Under the pieces are notes generated by a model, which had not been told where the DNA came from, did no database searches, and saw nothing but the letters and a program-made list of their open reading frames with translations. From an uncultured Bacteroidales bacterium (lineage in GTDB: Bacteria > Bacteroidota > Bacteroidia > Bacteroidales > P3), in the NCBI GenBank assembly GCA_905233895.1, contig CAJOFL010000014.1:1-39079 (forward strand): DNA of 39,079 nt, written 5' to 3'. The position numbers were made by a program, and so were the translations under genes. Positions 16,896 to 23,511 of this stretch are shown here, one piece after another (the stretch's first letter is position 1; every line of letters begins with the position of its first letter).

Positions 16896-17585
16896 ATGAA
16901 CAGAGGTAAAGAAATATGTAAGGAACTTAAGGCGGTACGCCGCAAGATAGCGGCGGAGAACGATATACCGCTGGATATACCGGAGTGCCCGCATAGTGGG
17001 CCGTGCCCCGGCACCTGTCCGCGTTGCGAGTCGGAGGTGCGCTACCTCGAGAACGCTCTCGCCAGCCGCATCAGCATGGGCAAGGTGGCCACCGTGGCCG
17101 GTATGGCGCTTGCATTGGCTGCTCCTGCCGCCGTGCAGGCGCAGGAACCTGTGCAGAAGAACACCGCCGAGCTGCGTAATCCGCGGGCGAAGCTCTTGCC
17201 AGTACAAGGAACCATCATTGACTCCAAGACCAAGGAGCCGCTGCCGTTCTGTAGCGTTTCGTTCACTCCGACGGGTGAGACGGCCAAGTTGGCTCTCCCG
17301 AAGTTCGCTACCACCGACTTCGATGGTATCTACAAGTTGGAACTCCCCGAAGGCGACTACATGATGCGTGTGACATATATAGGCTACCAGGCCATGGAAC
17401 GGGTGGTGAAAGTTGCTGCCAATAACGATACTATCGACTTCTCGTTGAAAGCGACTGCCCAGATTCTTGGTGGAGCGGAGGCGGTGATAATGTACGGTAT
17501 CCTCGACAACCCGGTAATCGAGTATGGCCCTGAGATGGGAACGAATATCGAGATGCAAGGTGTGCCTTTGAGAATACAATATTGA
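16896..17585 (+). CDS. Paralog 5: Cys-rich N-terminal domain, internal signal sequence, carboxypeptidase-regulatory-like domain
   Basis: A 229-residue protein. The shared domain begins MNRGKEICKELK and has the CPH-type cysteine motif (CPHSGPCPGTCPRC). The signal-like segment is GKVATVAGMALALAAPAAVQA, before QEP. Residues about 105-190 form a CarboxypepD_reg-like domain (GTIIDSKTKEPLPFCSVSF, TDFDGIYKLELPEGDYMM). The tail is degenerate compared with the other paralogs (NIEMQGVPLRIQY). Its stop codon overlaps the start codon of the radical SAM gene by one base, which ties the array to that enzyme. Confidence 0.85.
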   Translation: MNRGKEICKELKAVRRKIAAENDIPLDIPECPHSGPCPGTCPRCESEVRYLENALASRISMGKVATVAGMALALAAPAAVQAQEPVQKNTAELRNPRAKLLPVQGTIIDSKTKEPLPFCSVSFTPTGETAKLALPKFATTDFDGIYKLELPEGDYMMRVTYIGYQAMERVVKVAANNDTIDFSLKATAQILGGAEAVIMYGILDNPVIEYGPEMGTNIEMQGVPLRIQY

Positions 17586-18202
17586 TGGAGGCAGTTCCCA
17601 TATTCGGCATCGACCGCCACAGGCTGGGCATCGACGGCGTAGGTGTCACCACGCTGGTGGCTTTCCACGGCTGTCCGCTGCGGTGCAAGTACTGCCTCAA
17701 CCACCGCTGCTTGGAGTCGCCCGAAGGGCTTGCCACATTCACCCCGCAGCAACTATACGACCGTGTGGGTGTCGACAATCTTTACTTTATAGCCACCGGC
17801 GGCGGTATTTGCTTTGGTGGTGGCGAGCCGCTGCTGCGCATCGACTTTATCAAGGAATTTAAGCAGATATGCGGCAAAGGCTGGAACCTCACGGCTGAGA
17901 CCTCCCTCCAGGTGCCGCAGGCTACGGTGGAGGAGGCCGTCAAGGTGATTGGCGACTTTATCGTTGATATCAAGGAGAGCAATCCGGAAATATACCATAA
18001 CTATACCAGCGGCGACGCCAGCCGTGCGTGGAACAATCTCGAATATTTGCTAGGCTTGAAGGGCTCAGATCATATCATAGTGCGTGTGCCGCTGATACCG
18101 GAGTATAATACCGAAGCCGACACCGACCGCACCGTCGAGCGGCTCACGGCGATGGGCATTACGAATATCGACAGATTTACTTATAAAATCAAGAACTCCT
18201 AA
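17585..18202 (+). CDS. Radical SAM enzyme, PflA-like activase family
   Basis: A 205-residue protein started at ATG 17585 (TGATG overlap with paralog 5), not at the TTG three bases earlier. The radical SAM cluster motif is HGCPLRCKYCLN (Cys30, 34, 37), preceded by GIDGVGVTTLVAF, and the SAM-binding motif is ICFGGGEPLL. VDIKESNPEIYHNYTSG and IIVRVPLIPEYN match the later half of pyruvate formate-lyase activases. There is no SPASM or other accessory cluster domain and no partial ferredoxin insert. Such enzymes usually generate a glycyl radical on a partner, but none is encoded in the window. Its operon position makes the cysteine-rich paralogs possible substrates or partners. It overlaps the convergent helicase gene by 14 bases. 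Confidence 0.87.
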   Translation: MEAVPIFGIDRHRLGIDGVGVTTLVAFHGCPLRCKYCLNHRCLESPEGLATFTPQQLYDRVGVDNLYFIATGGGICFGGGEPLLRIDFIKEFKQICGKGWNLTAETSLQVPQATVEEAVKVIGDFIVDIKESNPEIYHNYTSGDASRAWNNLEYLLGLKGSDHIIVRVPLIPEYNTEADTDRTVERLTAMGITNIDRFTYKIKNS

Positions 18203-20828
18203 CTTTACCGTCACTGTCGCGACGGTAGAGGGTGAAGTGTTCCTTGACCTTCTCCAGGAAGGGTGAAAGGGCGTGTGGGGTGCTGCGGTAGTGGCTGTCG
18301 TATACCACGCAGAGGTGCTTCTTGGCTCGCGAAAGGGCCACGAATAGGCGCCGGGCATCCTCCTGTATCTGCTTGTCGGTCCAACTGCGGCTGCCGGGAT
18401 AACTGCCATCGATGGCGCGGTAGACAAGGACGGTGTTGAACTCAAGACCTTTGGCCTTATGAACGGTGGAGATAATATAACGTTCCTGAAGTGAGCCGCC
18501 GCAGAGGTCGGCCTCCTTGGTGGTGCAGAGGTCGATGACGTAGCGGTCCAGCTGTTGCCGCAGGGTAGGGAAGAGGTCAGTCCGGATAAGGTCGGCCTCG
18601 AGATAGTGCAGCAGGTGGGGCCATTTCTCCAAAGGCTCGATGAGTTTCGCTTCGAGCAGTTTTGTGTATGTGTATTTCAACTCATCCACCAGCGTACTGG
18701 TATTCTGCTGGCTGGAAGCCTGTGTGCCATGGAGGTAGAGGTCGGCGTAGCGCTGGCGGAACTTGTCGATGGTTTTGGCATGATCGGCGAGGTAGTGCCG
18801 CTGGTCGGCCACCATCGGAAGGGCCGCCGTATGGCAGAAGTTGAGGAGCGAAAGGGTGGCCATGATGTCGTCGTCGGCACGGTGGCTGTTCTGCCCTTCG
18901 AGGTGGAGTGTCTCGATAAGCTGCTCGAGTCGGTAGTGGCGCAAACGCGGACGAACGAGACGTATGTATTTCAGTGTGTCGAAGTAGCGTGTGGAATTGA
19001 GAATTGAGAGTTGAGAATTGAGAGTTTTCTCGCGTAGCAGGTTGTTGCGGAGTATCTGGTAGTCGTATTCCACGTTGTGGCCCACAAGCACATTGTCTTT
19101 ACAGTAGTCCATGAACATGCGCAGCCCTTCGGCGCGCGGATGGCGGCGGCTGTTTCGGTAGACCTCCAGCATGGGGTTGGGGTGACCTCCCACGGTGGCG
19201 GGCAGTTCCTTGTCGGTCTCGAGGATGATATTGAACGGCTTGCCCACCACCTTGCCACGGCGCACACGGACGGCGGCAATCTGGATGATGTCGTCGGTAT
19301 CGGGATTGAGGCCGGTGGTCTCGGTGTCGAAGATGACAAGGTCTTCTTCGTCATAGGCACTGATAAACTCTTGCAGGTAGGAGGAATCAGGGTAGAGCAG
19401 GAAGTCGGTGGGCAGCAGTGCTGCGCTTCGCAGTTCGCGCATCATGGTGCGGGCGGCGGTGTAGGTGGGCACTACCCGCAGGCCCCATAGCAGACGGGCC
19501 CAGGCGATAAAGACATTCTCGTCGGTTAGTACGCTCAAGTGGGCCAGCATCAGTCTCACGGCGGGGAGCGAGAAGAGGTCGGTGCCGCTAATCTTGAAGT
19601 GGGGGATTCCCATGGCCGTCATGGTCTCGCCAACGTCGTCGGCTTCGCGGTTGGTGCTTACGAGGACAGCCACCTTGCCCATGGGGTCGTCGTCCAGGTC
19701 GCCGTAACGTTTGGCGAAGCGGGCGGTATAGTAGCTCTCCAATTCGGCATCGCCCACATCGAGAAGACATAGGTCTTGGGAGTTGGGGGTGAGAAGTGAG
19801 GAGTTGTGAGTTGCCGGAAGCAGGTTTCGGTCGATGTGGAGGTTGCGGACGGCATAATCGTTCTGCAGGTCGAGGAGGTATTTGGGCGAGCGGTAGTTGG
19901 TGTGCAGGTGGTGAATGTTGTCGTTGCAGCGACGTTTTAGGGCTTCGAGTGTCTCGAGTTTTGCACCGATGAACGAAAAGATGGCCTGCTGCTCGTCGCC
20001 GAGGTAAACGATGGTGGCGTCGTCAGTAGCTAGGAGGTCGACCAGTGCCAACTGCAGCGGGTTGAGGTCCTGCACTTCATCAATTTCTATCCAACGATAT
20101 TTTCTGCTGGCAACTGCCCCTTGGCTACTCAGATGCTCGTACGCCAGCACCAGCAGGTCGTCGTAGTCGAGCAGGTCGTTCTCCTCCTTATAGTCTTGGT
20201 AAGAGCGCGCCAGAAGCATCATATTGGCTGCCGGCAGTTCGCGAAGGGTGTAATAGCGGCGCGCAAGGTTGTCGATGTCGGTGTAGATGGCGGCGAGGGC
20301 GTCGTCGGTATGCGGACGGCTGAGGACGTCGCAGAGACGTGTCATGCTGCCGTTGTGTATCAATTCGCTGTGCAGTACCACGTCGCCCCGCATTCCCAGG
20401 GTGAGTTGCCACAAGGCATGCTGCAGGCGCATGAGTTCGGTGGTGTGGCTCTCCACACCAAGCCGACGGCAGAGGTCTTCCTGGATGATATTCTCCACGT
20501 CGCCCTCGTCGATGATGGCGCTGTTATGGCGCACGAGGCCTTCGGTGAAGAGCATCTGAGAGCAGTAGCGGTGTATGTTGCCCACGAAGAGGTCGTCGGG
20601 CACGGGGTTGCCGGTACGGTCGGCTATGCGTTGGGCCATTCCCTTGGCGGCGCGGTTGGTGAAGGTGAGGCAGAGCATGTCGGCATAGGCGATGCCCTGT
20701 TCGTGGGCGTGGACCACGCGCTCGGTGAGAATGTCCGTCTTGCCGCAGCCTGGCGGTGCCAGCACCAAGTGACGGCCACCGCATATCTCGATGGCCTCTT
20801 GCTGCCAGGGGTCAAAGTGCCTTTCCAT
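18189..20828 (-). CDS. UvrD/PcrA-type helicase with a DnaQ-like exonuclease nested inside
   Basis: An 879-residue protein. The superfamily 1 helicase half has Walker A APPGCGKT (24-31), LTFTNRAAKGM, Walker B WIEIDEVQD (Asp250, Glu251) and GDEQQAIFSF. Before the second helicase half, residues about 497-665 form a DEDDh 3'-5' exonuclease (VIFDTETTGL with Asp501 and Glu503, VGHNVEYDY with Asp589, His649 and Asp654). The helicase then resumes with STVHKAKGLEFNTVLVYRA and RRLFVALSRAKKH. It probably unwinds and trims DNA in repair. Two low-complexity inserts (339-352 and 601-613) correspond to repeat DNA. It overlaps the Nudix gene by 17 bases and follows it in one operon. Confidence 0.9.
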   Translation of the reverse strand: MERHFDPWQQEAIEICGGRHLVLAPPGCGKTDILTERVVHAHEQGIAYADMLCLTFTNRAAKGMAQRIADRTGNPVPDDLFVGNIHRYCSQMLFTEGLVRHNSAIIDEGDVENIIQEDLCRRLGVESHTTELMRLQHALWQLTLGMRGDVVLHSELIHNGSMTRLCDVLSRPHTDDALAAIYTDIDNLARRYYTLRELPAANMMLLARSYQDYKEENDLLDYDDLLVLAYEHLSSQGAVASRKYRWIEIDEVQDLNPLQLALVDLLATDDATIVYLGDEQQAIFSFIGAKLETLEALKRRCNDNIHHLHTNYRSPKYLLDLQNDYAVRNLHIDRNLLPATHNSSLLTPNSQDLCLLDVGDAELESYYTARFAKRYGDLDDDPMGKVAVLVSTNREADDVGETMTAMGIPHFKISGTDLFSLPAVRLMLAHLSVLTDENVFIAWARLLWGLRVVPTYTAARTMMRELRSAALLPTDFLLYPDSSYLQEFISAYDEEDLVIFDTETTGLNPDTDDIIQIAAVRVRRGKVVGKPFNIILETDKELPATVGGHPNPMLEVYRNSRRHPRAEGLRMFMDYCKDNVLVGHNVEYDYQILRNNLLREKTLNSQLSILNSTRYFDTLKYIRLVRPRLRHYRLEQLIETLHLEGQNSHRADDDIMATLSLLNFCHTAALPMVADQRHYLADHAKTIDKFRQRYADLYLHGTQASSQQNTSTLVDELKYTYTKLLEAKLIEPLEKWPHLLHYLEADLIRTDLFPTLRQQLDRYVIDLCTTKEADLCGGSLQERYIISTVHKAKGLEFNTVLVYRAIDGSYPGSRSWTDKQIQEDARRLFVALSRAKKHLCVVYDSHYRSTPHALSPFLEKVKEHFTLYRRDSDGKVRSS
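18994..19028 (-). repeat. In-frame CTCAATTCTCAAC repeat within the exonuclease domain
   Basis: Read on the coding strand, alternating TCAATTC and TCAACTC units fill 35 bases and code for KTLNSQLSILNS (residues 601-612), between the NNLLRE helix and the RYFDTLKY strand of the exonuclease. A very similar repeat codes for KLSTFNSQLSIL in the GSCFA gene (28544-28580). The length preserves the reading frame. Confidence 0.75.
19778..19815 (-). repeat. In-frame ACTCCTCACTTCTCAC repeat in the helicase gene
   Basis: On the coding strand a stretch of short pyrimidine-rich units (AACTCACAACTCCTCACTTC and on) codes for THNSSLLTPNSQ (340-351), between the LHIDRNLLPA segment and QDLCLLDV. It resembles the repeat at 18994-19028 in style, though not in exact sequence. 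Confidence 0.5.
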
Positions 20829-21285
20829 CGAGCAGTGCTTTGGTCATCTCGTCTTGTACGTAGACGAGCTTCAGGGAGAAGAAAGGCTGGCTTTCGTTGA
20901 GTAGAAGGCGGAGGAAGATACGGTCGCCCTCCCAGAGGTTCAGGTTCATGAGGTCAGACTTCGGAATCCATGCCAGGGTGCCCTCGTCGTCGATTGAGAG
21001 GTCGGGTTCGCCCTGCCACTCGGTGGCGGTGAAGAGGTGCATGTATTCGTTGGGCCAGGTGTCGGATATGAAGGTTACGATTCCGCGATAGTGCCATCGG
21101 GTGATTTCCAGGCCCGTCTCCTCACGCACCTCGCGCAGCATACACTCGTCGGGGCTCTCATCGGCCTCGCACTTTCCGCCTACGCCAATCCACTTGCCGT
21201 GGCTGGCGTCGTTGGCTTTCTTCACGCGATGGAGCATCAGGTAACTGTCGCCCTGGTCGATATAGCAGAGGGTCGTCTGTCTCAT
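20812..21285 (-). CDS. Nudix hydrolase
   Basis: A 157-residue MutT-like pyrophosphohydrolase. The Nudix box GX5EX7REUXEEXGU is complete: Gly37, Glu43, Arg51-Glu52, Glu55-Glu56 and Gly58 (in ECMLREVREETGLE). The surrounding elements (LMLHRVKKAND, GKWIGVGGK, EMHLF-like strand) suggest the 8-oxo-dGTP diphosphatase group, consistent with pairing to a DNA repair helicase, but the substrate is not proven. The start at 21285 lies only six bases after the T run of the terminator at 21291-21313. No separate promoter is evident, so read-through from the small gene may feed this operon. Confidence 0.88.
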   Translation of the reverse strand: MRQTTLCYIDQGDSYLMLHRVKKANDASHGKWIGVGGKCEADESPDECMLREVREETGLEITRWHYRGIVTFISDTWPNEYMHLFTATEWQGEPDLSIDDEGTLAWIPKSDLMNLNLWEGDRIFLRLLLNESQPFFSLKLVYVQDEMTKALLDGKAL

Positions 21286-21290
21286 GATAC

Positions 21291-21313
21291 AAAAAAAGGC
21301 CGCAGGGCGGCCT
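21291..21313 (-). terminator. Rho-independent terminator of the 45-residue protein gene
   Basis: Read on the minus strand, AGGCCGC and GCGGCCT pair perfectly over seven bases around a three-base loop and are followed by a run of seven T. It lies 23 bases after the stop of the small gene and just before the Nudix start. Confidence 0.85.
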
Positions 21314-21336
21314 AACTGTGGTGAAGATACTAGGTA

Positions 21337-21474
21337 TTAGTCCTCGGCGTTGATGATGGCCTTGTGGACGGCATTCCAGCCGGCGGCGGTGATACCCCAG
21401 TTGTTGGTGGAGTTCTTGTTGCCGTTGATGCGGACTTTTCTTCTCTTCACTTTTTTGTTAGCATTGATACCCAT
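21337..21474 (-). CDS. Small basic protein of 45 residues, unknown function
   Basis: An uninterrupted frame from ATG 21474 to TAA 21337. The first half is very basic (MGINANKKVKRRKVRING), the second neutral (NSTNNWGITAAGWNAVHK, then AIINAED). There is no cysteine, signal peptide or membrane segment. It has a consensus promoter at 21550-21581, a leader of about 70 bases and a strong terminator directly after it, the layout of a highly expressed single gene. The N-terminus suggests binding of nucleic acid or the ribosome. A peptide precursor is another possibility. It does not look like ribosomal proteins Thx, bL34 or bL36. Confidence 0.72.
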   Translation of the reverse strand: MGINANKKVKRRKVRINGNKNSTNNWGITAAGWNAVHKAIINAED

Positions 21475-21549
21475 GGTGTATACTTTTTATTTGTTTATAT
21501 TCTTGACAATCAGTTGATAATTACGTTTTCGTGTCACCGAAACGTCCTG

Positions 21550-21581
21550 CAAAGATACAACCTTTTTTCAATTTGGGCAAA
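21550..21581 (-). promoter_or_regulatory. Promoter of the 45-residue protein gene
   Basis: On the minus strand TATCTTTG (21550-21557) and TTTG (21578-21581) are separated by 20 bases, a consensus Bacteroidetes promoter in an AT-rich setting. Transcription would begin near 21545, about 70 bases before the ATG. Confidence 0.8.
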
Positions 21582-21624
21582 TTTTTTTTATTTTTATGCC
21601 TTGCAGGTTGGCAGTAGGGGGTAG

Positions 21625-21679
21625 GTGTTGATCAGGCGTTGATCAGGCGTTGATCAGGCGTTGATCAGGCGTTGATCAG
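21625..21679. repeat. TGATCA tandem repeat, copy B (5 units of 11 bases)
   Basis: Five consecutive 11-base units, the first GTGTTGATCAG and the other four GCGTTGATCAG. It lies 31 bases beyond the stop codon of the DUF2079 gene and upstream of the small-gene promoter. The flanks differ from those of the copies at 1513 and 30044. Confidence 0.95.
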
Positions 21680-21710
21680 TAGAAACGCTTGTAAGTATGG
21701 TGTAAATTAG

Positions 21711-23180
21711 CTAGTTACGTTGTTTTAACAAATATACTGTACTGTCAGTCAACAAGATACGATATTTTAATGTGTCGGCGATAATTTCTTGCGCCATGTC
21801 GGCTTCCTGCTCCCAGTAGGACCAGTGGTCGGGCAGTATGAGGTAGTATTCAGCGTTGTAGCCCAGCCCGATGGGGAATATATATGCGCTGTCGCGGCAG
21901 GCGATATGGGGTGAAAACGGTGTGGCGGCGCAGACAGAGGCGTCCGATGGTATCATCTTCAATGCCTTACGGACGGTGCGGATATCGAATTCGGGCTGGC
22001 GATAGTGGCCGGATTGGAGGATGTTGACATTGTCGCGACGGATGGGAGTGCGTGGGTGGTCGACGGTGTAAAGTGTGGTGGAAAGCGCCAGCAGTACGGC
22101 CGCGGCAAAAGCCGCCGTCTGCCACCGTACTGCCTTTATGCGGCTCAGTACCAGTGTGCTGGCGGTGCATATCACTATGCAGATCTCTATGTTGTAGTGG
22201 TTGGCCACGCCCCAGAACCCTTCGCCGTAGGCTGAGAGCATCTTCATGGTGAGCGGTGCGGCGAGCATCAGCAAGTAATTGGGCTTGAGGAAGGTGAGCA
22301 GCATCCCCGATGCCAGTGCGCAGATGAAGAACTCGGTCTTGAGTGCGCCGCGGTCGGCGTCGGCGGTGAAGTCGATGAAGAAATCGCGCATAACCTCAAT
22401 CGGGTGGTTTACAATCCATTGTGCCACCTCGCCCATTGAGGCCCCCATCCATTCATAGCGCCAGAATCCGGTGCTTGCTCCGCCGCCGAGGGCGGGCATC
22501 ACCAAGAGTGTCACTGCTGCGAAGTAGGCCATGCAGGAGCCTGTCGACACAAGGAGCCAGCAGCGGGTGCGCCGGTTGCGCCAGAAATCGAACAGTAGGG
22601 CCGCCAAAACGAAGCAAAGCCACAGAGCCACAGTCTCTTTAGCCAGTGCCATAAGTACCAATACCGTTGTCGCCGGCCCCAGTTTTTCCTTTCGTACGAA
22701 GAGTATAAGCCATGGTAACTGGCATGCTGCCACCACGTTGCTGTGGTAATCGAAACCGATGGCATGCCATACACCGAACTGTAAAAGCATGAAAATCATG
22801 GCTAAAAGTGACGGCAGTTCGTGACGACAAAGGTCTCGTGTCAGCCGGTAAAGACCCCATGCTCCAAGCAGGACCGCCAAGATTTGGATGACGAGCAGCA
22901 GCCAATCGGCGCGGAAGAGCCACGAAAGGGGGGAGAAAAGGGCTAGAAGCAAGTCGAAATGGTCGCCCAACTGGTTGAAGGGTTCCCAATGATAGAAAGT
23001 TCCATCGTTGATATTCAGGTGCGCAAAGTCGTAGGTGGTCTGGGCGAAGATGCCGAGGTCGAGTCCGTAGGTGCGATAAAGCAGGTGGTTTCCAATGGAT
23101 TCCAATGCTAGGGCGGTACCGAAAAGCACCAGTATCGTCACCACTGCAGGTACCCTGTATTTTGTCAGAAAACGTTCCAT
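21711..23180 (-). CDS. DUF2079 family polytopic membrane protein
   Basis: The start is placed at ATG 23180 (MERFLTKYRVPAVVTIL); the open frame extends to 23252, but the promoter -7 box lies at 23190-23197, so the extra 24 residues would not be transcribed. The resulting 489-residue protein has about ten hydrophobic segments and the DUF2079 hallmarks YGLDLGIFAQTTYD and HWEPFNQLGDHFDLLLA near the N-terminus. The family is thought to have the GT-C fold of lipid-linked sugar transferases. Its acceptor and donor are unknown. The C-terminal 100 residues are soluble and probably extracytoplasmic. Confidence 0.85.
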   Translation of the reverse strand: MERFLTKYRVPAVVTILVLFGTALALESIGNHLLYRTYGLDLGIFAQTTYDFAHLNINDGTFYHWEPFNQLGDHFDLLLALFSPLSWLFRADWLLLVIQILAVLLGAWGLYRLTRDLCRHELPSLLAMIFMLLQFGVWHAIGFDYHSNVVAACQLPWLILFVRKEKLGPATTVLVLMALAKETVALWLCFVLAALLFDFWRNRRTRCWLLVSTGSCMAYFAAVTLLVMPALGGGASTGFWRYEWMGASMGEVAQWIVNHPIEVMRDFFIDFTADADRGALKTEFFICALASGMLLTFLKPNYLLMLAAPLTMKMLSAYGEGFWGVANHYNIEICIVICTASTLVLSRIKAVRWQTAAFAAAVLLALSTTLYTVDHPRTPIRRDNVNILQSGHYRQPEFDIRTVRKALKMIPSDASVCAATPFSPHIACRDSAYIFPIGLGYNAEYYLILPDHWSYWEQEADMAQEIIADTLKYRILLTDSTVYLLKQRN

Positions 23181-23189
23181 TTTGCGGTG

Positions 23190-23220
23190 CAAAGATACAC
23201 ATTTTTCGTGACGCGGCAAA
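23190..23220 (-). promoter_or_regulatory. Promoter of the DUF2079 gene
   Basis: On the minus strand TATCTTTG (23190-23197) and TTTG (23217-23220) are 19 bases apart. Nine bases separate the box from the ATG at 23180, so the leader would be only a few bases long. This fixes the start codon. Confidence 0.75.
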
Positions 23221-23280
23221 AAAAATATCTTCAATTTCGGGCTAAAAATCATATCGTTACTTCAAGGGGGCAAAAAATAA

Positions 23281-23312
23281 TTTTGCCGATTCGAAAAATG
23301 TTCGTACTTTTG
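23281..23312 (+). promoter_or_regulatory. Promoter of tRNA-Cys
   Basis: TTTTG at 23281-23285 and TACTTTTG at 23305-23312 are 19 bases apart. The tRNA begins 47 bases further on. Confidence 0.8.
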
Positions 23313-23358
23313 CACCCTGATTGGTTGAAAGAATGCGAATAATCTTTCACGTCAAAAA

Positions 23359-23429
23359 GGTCGTTTGGCCGAGGGGCTAGGCACAGGTCTGCAAAACCTG
23401 CTACTCCGGTTCAAATCCGGAAGCGACCT
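23359..23429 (+). tRNA. tRNA-Cys (anticodon GCA)
   Basis: A 71-base cloverleaf. The acceptor stem GGTCGTT/AGCGACC has seven pairs, one of them T-G, and the discriminator is T, as in other tRNA-Cys. The D stem is GCC/GGC, the anticodon stem CAGGT/ACCTG with loop CTGCAAA gives anticodon GCA, and the T arm is TCCGG-TTCAAAT-CCGGA. CCA is not encoded. Confidence 0.95.
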
Positions 23430-23438
23430 CAAACAAGT

Positions 23439-23466
23439 CAGGGAATCAGAATTGGTTCCCTGTTTT
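23439..23466 (+). terminator. Terminator after tRNA-Cys
   Basis: CAGGGAATC and GGTTCCCTG pair over nine positions, one of them T-G, around a six-base loop and are followed by TTTTATT. It separates the tRNA from the gene at 23512, which has no clear promoter of its own, so partial read-through may serve that operon. Confidence 0.75.
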
Positions 23467-23511
23467 ATTCTGAGTTTGTTGAATGTTAAACGCTTAAAAA
23501 CAATAAGTAAA

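Larger units (their letters stand above)
13828..17130 (+). repeat. Fivefold tandem gene array sharing a 5' segment of about 200-240 bases
   Basis: The first part of each of the five paralogs (from 13828, 14588, 15282, 15961 and 16896) is similar at the DNA level, strongest in the stretch coding for RRRIAEENDIPL and the cysteine motif. Paralogs 1 and 2 differ at only a few positions over about 70 bases there. The 3' parts differ, so the array arose by duplication followed by domain exchange or divergence. Paralogs 1, 2 and 4 carry a CTY-type cysteine motif; 3 and 5 carry a CPH-type motif. Confidence 0.9.

Noticed and set aside
17582..17584. TTG start of the radical SAM gene
   Set aside because: ATG follows immediately at 17585 and gives the usual TGATG coupling.
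21625..21679. CRISPR array
   Set aside because: The units are 11 bases and directly adjacent, without spacers, and no cas gene is nearby.
23181..23252. 24-residue N-terminal extension of the DUF2079 protein
   Set aside because: The predicted promoter lies inside it, so it would not be in the mRNA.
23359..23429. tRNA as an integration site for a mobile element
   Set aside because: No integrase and no repeated 3' end of the tRNA were seen nearby.
23365..23511. N-terminal extension of the coiled-coil protein through the tRNA
   Set aside because: The frame overlaps a complete tRNA-Cys and its terminator, and a clear signal peptide begins at 23512.
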